From positions 277,702 through 341,701 of the forward strand of contig VWZW01001254.1 of the NCBI GenBank assembly GCA_013397115.1: DNA of 64,000 bases. Direction: 5' to 3'. A program made the position numbers and the translations under genes. This DNA is from Edolisoma coerulescens. Lineage: Eukaryota > Chordata > Aves > Passeriformes > Campephagidae. The notes beneath the pieces were generated by a model that was not told the DNA's origin, made no database searches, and was given only the letters and a program-made list of their open reading frames with translations. How positions within the stretch are numbered: position 1 is the first letter of the stretch; each line of letters starts with the position of its first letter. Shown one piece after another: positions 39,335 to 51,696 of the stretch.

Positions 39335-39400
39335 TTAGTTCCTGTCCCACTGCAGTCAATGATAATTTCCCTCTTGACTTCAGTAGGAGGATTGAGCTTC
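39335..39400. repeat. Ancient amniote repeat fossil (tgcagtcaatg type)
   Basis: The strings cctgtcccactgcagtcaat, gataatttccctcttgactt and cagtaggaggattgagctt resemble the abundant sauropsid repeat segment 'cccactgaagtcaatgggagttttgcccttgacttcagtgggagcaggatt'. The two internal half-matches are in the expected order. The family name is uncertain. Confidence 0.45.
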
Positions 39401-39874
39401 TGGAGGGCAATGGCTCCTGACCCGGTTTCTCCTCCTGTTATGTTAGGCACTAAGCCTGAACAGCTTCTCTTCTGCAGACTTAAGTGTAGCTGACTTGTAT
39501 TCCCTTCAGAACAACCTTCCCAGCCCTGATTTGTCTTCCCCATCAGCGGATTCAGACAAAGAAGCAGTTCACACTGTGCTGTGGCATTGCCACGGTGAAA
39601 GGAATCTGCTCTGCCCAAAGAGCAGGTTTGGGGCAGAGCCTCAGACTCAACCTGTGGTGGAGGTGGAAGACCCCTCTAGGAGAGAATTTCTGTGCCTTTA
39701 ATGAGAACACGGGTGCATTTCTGTACATGTAACCAGCTAGAGCGTACTTCAGCTTTGTTCGAGTCTCCCTTGTTTGTCCCAGCAGTTGAGTTATATGCAT
39801 ATTTTGCTGTGCACATAATGCATAGCTTGGCCAGCAAAAGATAGGAAGGGTAAATGATGGTATGTTTACCTTAG

Positions 39875-39995
39875 CTCATGGGGATGTCTTAGTGGTTTAA
39901 CCTTCAGATGCGGTGTGCCTAACTTTCCTCTAACCACAGGTCCAAGTCCCAGCTGGGCTGACTCAGCCTTTATCTTCCTCAAGATAAATTCAGCC
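39875..39995 (+). repeat. tRNA-derived SINE-like copy
   Basis: A tRNA-like head is visible. An A-box-like segment at 39890-39900 (tagtggtttaa) is followed about 40 bp later by a B-box-like ggtccaagtccc at 39939-39950, which matches most positions of GGTTCRANNCC. The downstream body, agctgggctgactcagcctt then tatcttcctcaagataaa, resembles the 'gctgactcagccttyatc...aggttgataaaatgagta' body of old amniote SINEs. No intact tRNA cloverleaf or poly(A) tail is evident, so it is a decayed retroposon and not a tRNA gene. Confidence 0.5.
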
Positions 39996-41567
39996 CCATT
40001 CACTTCACAGTGGGTGGGTGTTTCAGATGAAGCTTTAAAAATGAGAGTTTTGTCTGGTCTGGATGGACCCTAATGATGCCTTAAAACTTTTCACAAGAAA
40101 AACATTGGTTGTGGGCCAGAATTCCCATTCTTTGTTGCAGAAGCATACTGGGAACATGAAGAGAAGGCTCCACGATGCTTGGAGTGGAAAGACACTGACG
40201 TGGTGGTGAAGCAAGCTGTAAGGCAAGATTACTGTACCCCATGGGCACACTTGTAATGCCCTAAAAGAGCTGGGATTTGAGGTCTCTAGCTGGCTAGAAG
40301 GTCTTGTACAGCCCACTGAAGTAGAATTAGTTGCAAGTGATTTTCCCTCCCTAGGAAGATTTAATCCTACTGTGGAATAGGAAGCAAAAGCATTCAAATA
40401 GCTTCATGAGAAGCAGAAGACAAGGAGCGGCAGGTCAGTTATAGGGCACTTGCACAGGGATGTAAAAGGCTGATTTCTCAGAGCATCCTCTGAGCATATG
40501 GGAAGTATAAGGATGTTCATTGGTCTCTGAGTGGCTCTGGATAAAAATTCCATCATGTTCCTAAGAAGCCTTTCTAATGACACAGCTCTGCCAATATCAG
40601 TGTATTCCTGCAAAATTCTTCTTTAAGCAATTCACCATTTTCTAAAAAAAAAACCAAGCAAAACCAAAAAATTCCAATTAGCTGTACCTTTCTGACAGCA
40701 TAATCATGGAAATGCTGTCATTAGCACAGCATTGTGTTTCTTCTATCAGCTGCAAAGGCAGCAGTCCTTATCCACATGTGACAGGCTCAGGGGAGTGGGT
40801 TAAACAAAATAAAATAATTCTGCACAATTCTGTCAGAGCCCAAACAATTATTTAAATCAGTTAAAAAGAAAACAGGTTTTCAATTGCATTTCCCCTCAGT
40901 TCGTCCTTCAAGGCTTAAATGCCTCTGTCCTTCCAGGGGTAGAGGCATCACAACAGCACAAGAGAGTATAATGGCTTTGTATTTCTGTCCAAAGCGGAAG
41001 GAATGGAAAAATCATGAAAGATGACCAGTTTGCCTGAGATCTCTATCCATTTTGCAGGCACAGGTGGTTTGATTTAACATCTGAAATGCTGGATCCTGAA
41101 GCACAGCAAAAGCAACTTCCAGCCCCTAGGGAGGAGCCCGTAATTAGTACAAAGAATGGACAGCGCTGGCAGGTCATACAGAGCTGTATTTCCAGAAGAA
41201 GGCATTTTTTAGTGTAGTCAGCACACTTTTTGATAAGGCAAGCACATCTCAAGCATTTAGGCTTAAATAAACATGCTGATTAATGTGCTGAAGGTGGAAC
41301 ATAACTTTCCACTGGACTGAATCTCTTAAAGTGTTTTGTATTCTAGAAGGCAGATCTGTGCAAAATATTGCAAAATAAGATACCATGAAAATGTTGGAGA
41401 CAGTTTGGAAGCACTGCAATAAAACTTAAGATTAATAGTGTGGTCCCATCAATGTCAGGGAATTTTCTCCTTGTCTTCTTCACTATGTGGCCTATTATAT
41501 TTGTGACTCAAATAAGGTTTCTTTCAGCTCTCCCTGGTACGGTGAGGGAATTGTAGAGTACTACTGA
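39996..41567. other. Non-coding, nothing recognised
   Basis: Unique sequence with a short A-rich stretch near 40645-40670. Minus-strand frames at 40035-40613 and 41043-41252 lack recognisable domains. Confidence 0.55.
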
Positions 41568-41628
41568 AATGTGAAGTGCTTTGAGAGTGTGCACCAAAGT
41601 GCTACAGAAGCGCTAACTGGTATTATCA
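41568..41628 (+). repeat. Ancient amniote repeat fossil (agtgctttgaga type)
   Basis: The strings gtgaagtgctttgagagtgt, gcaccaaagtgctacagaag and cgctaactggtattatcag match the order of the sauropsid repeat terminus 'gtaaagtgctttgagatct...gaaaagcgctatataagagctaagtattatta'. It is a diverged old LINE/SINE tail. Confidence 0.5.
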
Positions 41629-43356
41629 GCTGTGAATAGATATGCTTATTATCAGCAGACAGTCCTTCAACAGTCCTGCTCTACTGTGCATCTGCAGCCA
41701 GCAGTGATCTCACTTTATACAGCAGCAGCCAAAGAAATAGGTTGGGTTCCTTAATATTAAAATGCGTTAGGGGTTAGTAAGCAACTGCCTAACATTTTTT
41801 TTTAATTTAGAAGGGACATGGCTCAGTACACAGCTGAGTAAATTTATAAACATGCAGTATTACTAGGTTCTGTTGGCCAAGTCTATTTTATACTCTAAAG
41901 AGCTTAGTAGTATAAATATTTTAATTTAGAAAATGCTCCTTCAGATAAAAGGGGAGAATTAAACCAGTAAACTTTTTCATACTCCAGGGCCTGACTGAGC
42001 CATTCACGTGCTCACCTGCACTGAGAGCTGGCAGAAATCTGGTACAACTTTCCAATGACTGCGTTCATCTCACCCGTGTCTGGAGTAACAACTCTAAGAC
42101 TAACGTATTCCAGACGGGATTGCAAACAGAGGGATATGTAAGTATACATTAAAAAGCCTAGGGCTTGGAAGCCTCGGCTTAATCAAAGGAACAGGGTGAG
42201 GAGGAAGGGGATATGCTGGCAGCAGTGTTTATCTCAGCTCACTGCTGAGAATCCCCTTTTCGTGCAGACTGCACACCCGTAACAGCTGGCAGAGTATCTT
42301 TAGATCAGGAAACCTGTGCTCCTTTAACAGAAAGACCTCCTCACGTTACGTTACTGGAAACTCTGTGTGCAGAGTAACATCAGTCCCTGGAGTTCTTGAT
42401 GCTTCAGTAAAAGCCTACAGAAACAGAAAAAAAGACCCTAAATTTTGCTAGTAGCTCTAAAGAGAGAGAGAGATGAATAAAACCCAGGAAATCAATCCAC
42501 ATCAAGCTTCAGGATATTTGAAATTCAAAGCGGAGTGTTGCAGTTTGGACCTTTCTCTTGTTTTGAGCTCTTCAGCAGCTTCTTGCTGTGCAAGGATGAT
42601 AAAAAGGAACCTCCTGTTGGGTGCTGTCCCTGTAGCCTTAGTCAGAGATTAAAAGTAAATTTTTGAGTGGTCACAATCATCCAAAAAGGAGCTGAGCAGT
42701 GAGCACAACACTTCTTTGGTGGTGTCTCTCTTAAATGTGTGTGACTTGAGCCATGAAGGCTGGTTCTCCTAAAATAGCTGCCACAAAATGTTTCAAACTT
42801 TGAGTCATAGGAATTGCCATGTTATTTGACCTTCTATGTTGTCTCCAAGAAAAGCCAGGTTTTAAAACAAAGCAGGTACAAGGGAAAAAAAATTTAAAAA
42901 AAGACTGCTGTAAGACGATAGGCTGCACTTGCACTTTGAGAAATTGAACAAAATCAGGTACACTCAGGAGTCTTCAAGACCTAAATTGATATAACAAGAT
43001 ATTTTCCTGAAAATGTGTTCCTAGTGAGCAATGATGGCTTCTAAGCCAACAGAAGGCTTCCTGAAACGGACACATTTCCCTTAGAGCAATCCTATAACTT
43101 GTAATTCACCTTTGGCCTTCATCCTACAACACAAGACACTTAAACCTTGGTCTCATTTACTCTGGAAGCATTTTCAATTGATAGAAAAAAAAAGCCAACA
43201 TAGCTGTCCTTCCTTATAGCAGGGAGAGCTCTGGTCTATCAATGACAGCAAAGTTTAAAAGCCAGTCTAAATGGATGTATTGTAATTGATGTTACAATGC
43301 TGAAGAGCAGATTTTCAGTTTGCCTTAATCCCCATATCTCTATGGACTCAATGTTG
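41629..43356. other. Non-coding, nothing recognised
   Basis: AT-rich unique sequence. A short (AG)6 tract at 42461-42473 is the only simple repeat of note. Confidence 0.55.
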
Positions 43357-43424
43357 CAGTCCTTTTCCAGTGTCCTTCCCATGTATGATACAGTCCTTTT
43401 CCAGTGTCCTTCCCATGTATGATA
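43357..43424. repeat. Perfect 34-bp tandem duplication
   Basis: Bases 43357-43390 and 43391-43424 are identical, starting cagtccttttccag and ending catgtatgata. Perfect identity of adjacent copies implies a recent duplication, a polymorphic minisatellite seed, or an assembly artefact. Confidence 0.97.
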
Positions 43425-43495
43425 TCCAGCTATCCAGAGCTCTTTGGCACAGTCACTGTTGCTTAGTCAGACAAGGGTTCTGTCCTGGCTGTGGA

Positions 43496-43560
43496 CAGGC
43501 AAACTGAGGCACAAACTGGTGTGGGCAGGAGGTTTGGAATTGCATTGATGGTCAATGGGT
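43496..43560 (-). repeat. MIR-like ancient repeat fossil
   Basis: The stretch has acaggcaaactgaggcacaa followed by a diverged segment and gatggtcaatggg. The first part is a strong match to the 'ggaaactgaggcacaaag' motif in the reverse orientation of MIR-type tails. The remainder is poorly preserved. Confidence 0.4.
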
Positions 43561-44286
43561 AGAAAGCCAGAGAAGCTGGCTAGATTACTACCTTTTGGTC
43601 TTCATAATACTGGGCAATATTAATAAAAATGAAAACAGCAGCAAGCCTGGCTTAAATGAAGAGTTATTGATTTGGTCCCAGAGCATATGTAAATATTTTA
43701 TTGCACAGATGGAGCCCCTACAACTTGCTTTCCTTCATCCCATAAAGGCCCTGTTTTACAAGGATACTTGCTGCCCCTGGGGAGGGCTGGATCCAGTTTC
43801 CTCTCCATTTATGTATGTTTTTCGGGGGGGAGGACTGGGCTCAGGTAAGGAGAATCGATTCCTCAAGTGCAGGACAGAGAAACTTTTCCTCATGCAGGGC
43901 CAAGATTGCTGCCTTTGCTCTTCTCCCACCTACCACCTTGAGGGCATGGATGTGCAAGGGGCGTTTGCCTGGCTGCAGATCTCCCTCCCGCCTGTGTGAT
44001 GCCAGCTGTACCCACAGGGAACCCGCTGCCACCTTCCAGAACGGAAAGTGTTTAAAAACAGACTTGTTAAAATCTCTGCACACAAAAGTCACCCCTCCTG
44101 GGCATTTCTTCTTCTGCCCTGACTGAAGGAAGGGTAGCAGTTTGCAGGGGAAGTTATCATCCTATCTATTTTAAGGTTTTCCTAATTGTAATGTTTCAGT
44201 CTTTTGGAATCTGACAGATCTGCTAAAAAGCAGAGTGCAAAAGATAGGTCTCTCTTTCCCACACCAAAAAAACCCCTCAGGTTTTC

Positions 44287-44460
44287 AGGAGCATCTTTCT
44301 TCTGTGTTACTTGTTTGCATGTTTGTTGCATATTACAGGATCTTGATCTCATGATTACATTTGTTCCAGGCTAACTTCATCCATTTTGTCTCCTTGTACA
44401 TTATGGCCCTTCTATAGAGTCTGGGATACACCCTGCTCAGGATGCAATGCAATAAAGAAT
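44287..44460. repeat. Copy 1 of a 174-bp direct repeat pair
   Basis: This segment aligns without any gap to 45271-45444 at a constant offset of 984 bp. Shared strings include tattacaggatcttgatctc versus tgttacaggatcttgatctc, and gagtctgggata, and ccctgctcaggatg. By hand count about 27 of 174 positions differ (about 84% identity), mostly transitions. Sequence outside the pair does not align. I do not recognise the family; it could be a local duplication, two insertions of one repeat, or a pair of short LTR-like ends. Confidence 0.9.
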
Positions 44461-44478
44461 GAAACCCAAAACCCCCAG

Positions 44479-44550
44479 GTTTTTTTGTTTGTTTGTTTCG
44501 GCTGGTTTTTTTGTGTGTGTGTTTGGGTGTTTGTTTGTTTGTGGTTTTTG
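44479..44550. repeat. Imperfect (GTTT)n / (GT)n tract
   Basis: Interrupted GTTT and GT units with T-runs lie just downstream of copy 1 of the 174-bp direct repeat. Confidence 0.85.
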
Positions 44551-44887
44551 GTAGAAAAGAGATTTTTAAAAATCCTTTCCATGAAAGAAGAGCTCAGAGC
44601 CTGAATGGATGGGTTCCTCAGATTGGGCAGGACACATGGGGAGTGATAAGCTCTAGCTGGCTTGCTTAAGACAGTGAATTTGGAAAGCTCTCCCCAAGCT
44701 TCTAGATAAGAGATATCCTCTTGAAGGCAGTGACAAACACCATCCAGACTAATTGTAGCTCTTTGCCTAGCAGCACATCACTTATAGTGACAAGCAGCAG
44801 ACAGAAACTCCTCCAGCAGGCATCACTGCTGAACACATTGCATGTCTCATGACCTGCAGGGAATGCAGAGTCTGGACATAAGTCATT

Positions 44888-44954
44888 AAAAAAAAAAAAA
44901 AGTAGAACCATTAAAGGATTTCGAAAAACCCACAAACCAAAAAAAAAAAAAAAA
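44888..44954. repeat. Two A-runs (A14 and A16) flanking a short spacer
   Basis: A14 at 44888-44901 and A16 at 44939-44954 lie between the two direct-repeat copies. They may be decayed retroposon tails, but no body is recognised upstream. Confidence 0.75.
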
Positions 44955-45270
44955 CCAAAACCCCCCTGTTTTGTAAAATTGACCTCATTTGTAAAAGTAG
45001 AATTTCTGTGGCTCAGTTGCCCCATAACAGAAATTCTTAAACTACCAACAAGTCACTTGCTAAGAGCACAGTCCAGCAGGAACAGAGAGAACCCATACTT
45101 AAGAAACCTCATCAAAAAAAGCCATCTCAGCAGCCACCAGCAAATTCTGCTTGATGAGGAAATAAACTATTAGCCTATGTTATGCATTCCAAAGGGTAAG
45201 GATAGCTTTTCCTCACTCTTTAATTTTTTCCTCCTTTTTGGAAAATAAAGCAGGATGTGTATCGAAGAAT

Positions 45271-45444
45271 AGGAGTACCTTTCTTCTATGTTACTTGTTT
45301 GCCTATTTCTTGCGTGTTACAGGATCTTGATCTCATGGTTACATACATCCCACACTAACTTGATCCATTCTGTCTCCTTGCACATTACAGCCCCTCTATG
45401 GAGTCTGGGATATACCCTGCTCAGGATGTGATGCAGTAAAGGAC
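45271..45444. repeat. Copy 2 of a 174-bp direct repeat pair
   Basis: Ungapped partner of 44287-44460, same orientation, about 84% identical by hand count. The differences are spread along the whole length. The match fades on both sides within a few bases, which gives the unit sharp ends. Confidence 0.9.
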
Positions 45445-48400
45445 AGAAGTAGTCTAGGTATGCTTGAATTTTCTATGCTCAGGAAAAAGACCAGATCTTT
45501 TCCAAGAGCCTCTCACACCATTATTTCATGTACTACGATATTTGTCAATGAGTTCTTATTAAACCAGTACATTTTTGTTGTCTCTCCCATTCAACACAAC
45601 TAATCATGGTGGAATATGTGGTAGAGTGGCTTCCCACTGATAACGTTAGACACGTAAGAGTGTTGTGCTGCAAGGCACGGAGAAGGAAGAAATGGATAAG
45701 CTTCCTCCCTTTGTTGCCCAAAGCAGGTGATGAGAAACAAGCAAGCCCATTTTAACTATTTACCTAAACTTGACAGCATTACCTTACAAAGTCACTCTCA
45801 CCTGGAGAGCAGGACAATTAAATCCAGGCTAACGTACTTTCATTTCAGCTCCTAAATTATGCCTTCATTTTCACTCTAACATAATTTCTCTTTTTTTTTG
45901 ATGGTGGAGACCTGGGCACTGGGTCCATATGCCCGTAGCAAAGCTCTGCCTTTGAATGTGGACAGGGTCTCTGGTAGCAGAACCACTCATGATGACTGTT
46001 CACATGCAAGGAGAAAAAGCAGAGCTTATAGATAGTGACAGAAGAACTATTCTGAGTTCAGCATGAACCAGTGTGAACCTTCACCTGCCACTGGCTGCAC
46101 TGAGCCACAGCCAGGTGACATTCAGCATTTCTGAGAGCACTGAAGGTGGAGAAAGGCAGCACTGGCGTGGTCCTTGGGCAGAATTTGCGCCGTGTGCTGG
46201 AGTGGGGAACGTCACGAAACAAAACAAAACTGCTTCCCACTCAGACAAGAAAAACGACAGGATTTTGAAATGCTGGGACATTCCCCACAGACTTTACTCA
46301 GAAGTATATCAAAGTTTGTTTTGGAGTAACAGCTACATGTCATTGAAAAATTACTTTTTCCCCCCCAGATAATTTAGAGTATCCAGGAGTGACCTGTCAT
46401 CATGATCTCTGCCTTGAAAGCAAAACAAAAGCAAACAATAAAGAGTTTTGCTTAGATTTATGCTGAGATCCAGCCCTTAATTAAGCTGTCCAGGAGCTGC
46501 CGAGTATCCAGTCTGCTCTTAGGGACGATGGCATAAATCCAGAGAAAGCCTAGAGAAGTGAAAAGTGCAAGTCCTAATGAGAGTGTGAGAGATTATTTCT
46601 AGAACTAGGAGAAGAGTCACAACACCAAAATCCATTGGAAACCAGAGAACCTTGTTTGTAGAGGGTGATAGACTCATCTGGACTGTATCTATCCCATTTA
46701 CTTGCTTGCAGCACTAATAAAGTGCCTTTGGAAAAGCTGCAAGCCGTCTATATGTGAATCTGTTTTCTGGTCCTGTTTTATTTGTGCAACAGAGAGTAAT
46801 CCAGCAGAGTACAGTCACCTTAACAAAGAGCAAAATTATTGTGAGGAACAGCTTTACACAATCTCCAATTGACCAGTATGAGGAAGACAAGCAACAGAGA
46901 CAAAATTCAGTATAACACAAGTACAATGGGTGAACTCCACCCCCTGATGGCCCTTCATGCTTCAAATGGCAGCACAGATTTAGGCAGAGGTACTGGCCAA
47001 GTGCAAGATGTTAGTACTAGCTGGAGAGATCTGCCTTTCAGAGAGTTTGCACTCAGATGTGTGAAGCTCTTTTCTTGTTCTTAAAAAAGATCTCGATACC
47101 CATCCTACATTAAGTCAAAAGTCTATTTTTTTCTGGGGAAAACCCATCAGCTTTACATTTCCAGGGCTGTGATACAAGAGGCTGCACCCAGACACTGAGT
47201 CTGTGTCCAACCTCATCCCACTAGCAAAAGAGTTAGCACTGGTTTCCCTGGTGCCTGGGCAATGATTGACAATGCTCAGACTGTCTCACTGGGGCACCTG
47301 CAGATAACCACCTGAGATAGATCAGCACAGGACACCATTTCCACACAGTGTGAACGTGCAGGTGGTGAGCAACGTAAGGAGCATGATAATTATCCCTTTT
47401 CTAGCTAACTGTTCTGGGCCCCCTGCATGACGTCTGCATAGTTGAAATGTCATCACTTAGCCAGATGTTGAAGCCACATCTATCTAAATCCAGCTGGATA
47501 TATGGAAAGTATTGTCTATTTTGACAGGCATAAATCAAGGGGCATTTGTATGAATAAGGGATTATTACTAAATCGTGCACTTTCTATTAATAGATCCCCA
47601 TTAATGCTGCAGGTGTTAGTAGTAACTGCTCTTTGAAGCATTACTTAATCAACCCCTTTGCAAATCCCCATAATCTAGCTCTCATAAAAATACATGGATT
47701 ATTGATTGAGAGGACCTCTGGGATCCCTAAAACGAGGCTCAGCTCAGATGCCTGTGCAGCACAGGAGACGCACTACAGATTGCTCCCTGGAATGTCTGCC
47801 AGGTGTTTGCAGTTTCATGCATACTGTGTCTTGGAAATAATAAAAGAGGTGGGGGTGGAGGGGAGGTCATTCCCATCCAGGAAGACCAGGCTCAAGTAGA
47901 GGAAGGAGAAGGAGGACCATTAGTAATAGCTGGAGAGGTTGAAGGTGCAGAGGTTATAGGGTGGGCTACTTTTCCCTCTCTGAGAAATTAGTGATAGTGA
48001 AAATAGAGAGCAAGCAGATCTAATATATGTCAAATTGTCCTCAAAACTAATGTACAGCACCCAGTCTGGTCTGCAACGTGCTTGCAAAGCATACAAGCAA
48101 TTGGGACAAGCCCTTAGAAACGTGCTGGGTACAGGGTAGCTAGGAAGGTAAATTAACATTTAAGAAACACATGAAGAGCCTTAGATTATTTCCAACTGCC
48201 CAGGGCTAATATTTAAGGATTACATCTGCAAAGCTTAGTGCTGGTGACAACTGAGCAGGTGAAGTTAAAGCACACCCATTCTCCCTGCTTAGCAGACCCT
48301 TGGGGTTGAGATCTGCCGGCTCAGGTCTGCAGGACTTCAGGGCCATTTCAGTGGGGCTTGGGCAGAATGCAGTTGCTAAAGGGTGGGCTAAAGCCATTCT

Positions 48401-51400
48401 GTGTGGGCTAGAGACCTAGAGGTACCTCAGGTGTCAAGAATATGCAAAGTTTTATGCAGAATAAAAACAAAGCCAGCAAGTAACACATCCTGCAGAGCCC
48501 CCTGCTCACAGCACTACCCTGCTTCCCGAGCTGCTCATGCACTGCTGGCTGGGGGCCCACTGCACAATAAGCAATGAGGAGCTTAAGAAACCTTGAAGAG
48601 ATATCCTTGAAACTGTAATCCACCCCGTTTCACAGGCACCTTTGGCAATCCATGGTCCCAGGCAGAGACAATTGTCAGCTCAGTTCAGCTGCTGTATAAA
48701 CTCCATCTCACCAGGCTGAGAAGAGTGGTGCCCTTGCATCGTACTGCTGTTGGCTGGAAGCTCTGAATGGGGTGTTTTGCAATTTCCCTGGCTGGGCTAG
48801 GAGCAACTATGGCTCTGCAGCCTGGTAGTACAGAGTGGGAGAGAGAGAGGATCCCCACACACCTCTCCTTTCAGGGAAGGCTGAAAAATGGGAAATGCAT
48901 AAAGAGGACATTAATCAATCTCCTCACACTCTTCAGAAAGTGCTGGAAGGTGAAGAAATTTTCTCAACAAGGAGGGATAAGAACAAAACCCAATCCTTCA
49001 CAGAACTGCCTGATAAAGCACTATTTCCCAGGGTGCCACCATCTGTTCTGTGTTACAGGGAATAACCTTGATGTTATTACATTACAGGATTATTAATATA
49101 CAGTAGTGTGTTAAATCTCAACCAAATACACCAAGCGCAAGAGACACATGTAATATCACCCGTGGCTGGAACAACAAACACAGTCTAGGAAAGTGCTTCT
49201 GTGGGGATGCAGAACTTGCTAAAGGTGCTTAAAGGTAAGCACATCCCCAGTGGCTCTGCGGAATGGACCCATTTCCTTAAGCTATGGCTCCAAAGTCAAA
49301 TTCTCCCGCCCCAATTCTCCAGCCTTCCACAGGGAAAGGGTATCAGGGCTTGATCTCCTGTGCATCACCAAACTGCAGCTGGTTCAGCAGACTGGTGCCC
49401 TACTGAACATGTACAGCCCCTCATGATTTTTTTTTTTTAAGAGGACCAGTCTGAATAAACAACTACTTTCTACAAGGCAAGGAGTGTTGCTGCTCTGCTG
49501 AGCACCTCTGTTGGGTTTCTGCATCAGAGGGGGAAAGGAAAAGATGTGAAAGTGCTTTCACCCTGTACCCCAATATAATTCTTAGGAGAGTTCAACTCTT
49601 CATTTATATTACAGCACACACTAAAAGCCCCATGACCAACAGAAAAAAACGTGACAAAATGCATAGCTGTCATCCTAATGTTTCTGTTTTTCCTTTTCAC
49701 TCCTGATGTGGGATTTTTCCTGTTCCTTTTCCACTTTTGCCTTGAACCTTGGAAGACGAACAGCTAGGCTTTCTCAGTTAACTTTCCCAAATCATCTTGG
49801 AGCACTTGGAGGTTTTTCCCTTCACATCCTAATTAAGGGTATATCAGTGCCCCATTGGGACTGAGGCAGTTAACGAACACCATCCGGCAGGTCACTTATA
49901 AACTATTTGCCCTGAGATTGAGGGCAAAGTCTGGTGAATTCCCAAGGAAAGAATCAAATGAACCTGTTAATGAGTGGAGCATTAGGAGGAAGAAAAAAAT
50001 AAGGCAGGATCTGAAGTCTTAAGGAAATGTAGGAAATAAAGGTTTGTTTATCTAATGGTTTTACTGGTGTCAATGCACAGGACTCCCCCTCCATTTTAAA
50101 GCAGTTGCAAACAAAAGATTCAGTTGCAGATAAGCTTTGGGACTTGACTTTTACACGAGACACTTGTAAACATTCCTCAAAGATGGAGAGGAAGAGGGAC
50201 GTGTAGCACATTCATTTCAAATAAAACCTGGCAGCCAGGTTTCCTTATATCATCACCATTCTCTGAAGCATCAAAATTATCTTTAGTCCCACCTTAGCCT
50301 GTTTAAACTCTCTATTTAGTAAATTGGATCCTCTGCCCCTGGAATGTTTAATTTAAGGTCTTTACTGCAATTTAAAAGAAACACCACCCTAACCTGAAAA
50401 GTAGCTCTTGGGAAATTGCCAGCCCATAAGACATTTTGTAAGAGCCTATTTTAGTGAAATTTTAATAGAAGATCTAGAGAAGATCTCCAGTGTTAGTTCA
50501 CCTGTCTGTGAAATGACTCAAGGATCAGAAAAAAACATCCTACTCCTTGAAAAAAAAAAGAAAAAAAACCCCCAAAATTCATCCAAAAATTCCCTTGTTG
50601 TCTAAGAGCAACTAGGCTGGCTTTTATGTCTATGCCTGTTAGTGGGCTTAGCTGTCACTCTGAGCTGCCTGGGGACAGTATCTTTAACTTAGAATTCCCT
50701 TATTTGTAATTCTTATGATAAGAATTCCCTTATAATAATTCTTCATTATTTGCCTTAAAGCCTGACATATAGCACACCCAAAAGCTGTACTGCAATAACA
50801 CAAAAATGGGTCCAAAACTAGAAAAAGTTTGACCTGAATACAGCTGCATGATTAATGATCTTTCAGATGAGAATGAAAAAAACAGATGCTTAAAAAAAAA
50901 AAAAAAAATCAGTCAATTTCTAAAAAGAACTAATGCTTTAGTTAATGTATAGGAAAGACCACTTAAAAAATATTTTATCAGAGCTTGTACTACAGATAAA
51001 TGAAAAGATCCTACATTGTCCTGATGTTGTTTTCGGTTTATCGGCAGAAAACTTGTGACAGGATCTCCACTGGCATTTTTTGTCTCTATTTTTGTTAGGA
51101 GGAGACCAAACGCACCACATACTGTTTTCTCCAAGCCTGATGCAGCAATGCGGAGGGGAGGACTCACTGAGGGTCAGAAGTTTTGCAGTGAGGCAGAAAG
51201 GAAGAATATAAATGAGATTTTCTACTTTGTCTAAGTTCTTCTGACACAGGACAAGGGAAAAATTCTTCGATTGCTCACAATTGTCACACGACATCACTGC
51301 TAGAAAATACATCTTGACTTTTCTAAAGATACAGCATGACCCATAAAAACTCGTTTATTATTTTTGCCAAAATCAGAAGGTCTCCAGAGAAAAGGCAACA

Positions 51401-51454
51401 AAGAAAGGTGCAGAGGTCCCTGGAATGGCTCTCTGATTTGAAACAAGTGAGTAT
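45445..51454. other. Non-coding, no gene recognised
   Basis: Unique AT-rich sequence. Frames such as 46073-46372, 47633-47899 and 48767-49096 have no recognisable domain. Simple features are an A17 run at 50892-50908 and an 8-bp-stem hairpin aattcttatgataagaatt at 50708-50726 beside a repeated agaattccctta. Confidence 0.5.
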
Positions 51455-51696
51455 CTAAACTGTACAACTGGTGTTTCCGCTAATTCTGGATTGATAGCCT
51501 CTTAGAGACAGGGCATCCTGAAAGTTTTCAGTTTGGCTGTTATCCCCTCCTCCAGGTGGATGGCTTTCAGGTTCTTGTGTCTGCTGAAATGTATTATCTG
51601 TATCCTGCTCCTCAAAATAGCTTCCTGTATCCTCTGTAGTGTCCATTAGTAGAGGGCTGACAGACACTGAAGGTGTCTCATCACCTTTCAGCCACC
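51455..51696 (-). other. Candidate terminal coding exon (tentative)
   Basis: This is part of a 116-codon minus-strand open frame (51805-51455) ending in TAG at 51457-51455. The last 80 residues look more protein-like than other frames here: rich in Ser, Thr, Asp, Glu, Gln and Gly, with only one Cys (residue 114), like a disordered cytoplasmic tail. The exon start is chosen at 51696. There a pyrimidine-rich stretch ends in C10-AG on the minus strand, which is a good splice-acceptor shape. This acceptor needs an incoming phase of one base. The upstream candidate exon at 52516-52340 ends in phase 0, so the two do not join directly. I recognise no family, and chance is a serious alternative. Confidence 0.18.

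Noticed and set aside
39875..39995. Possible tRNA gene because of A- and B-box-like motifs
   Set aside because: No cloverleaf or acceptor stem can be formed; the body matches a SINE-like pattern, so it was called a decayed retroposon.
44888..44954. Poly-A runs as evidence for a processed pseudogene
   Set aside because: No coding-like sequence precedes either run on the relevant strand.
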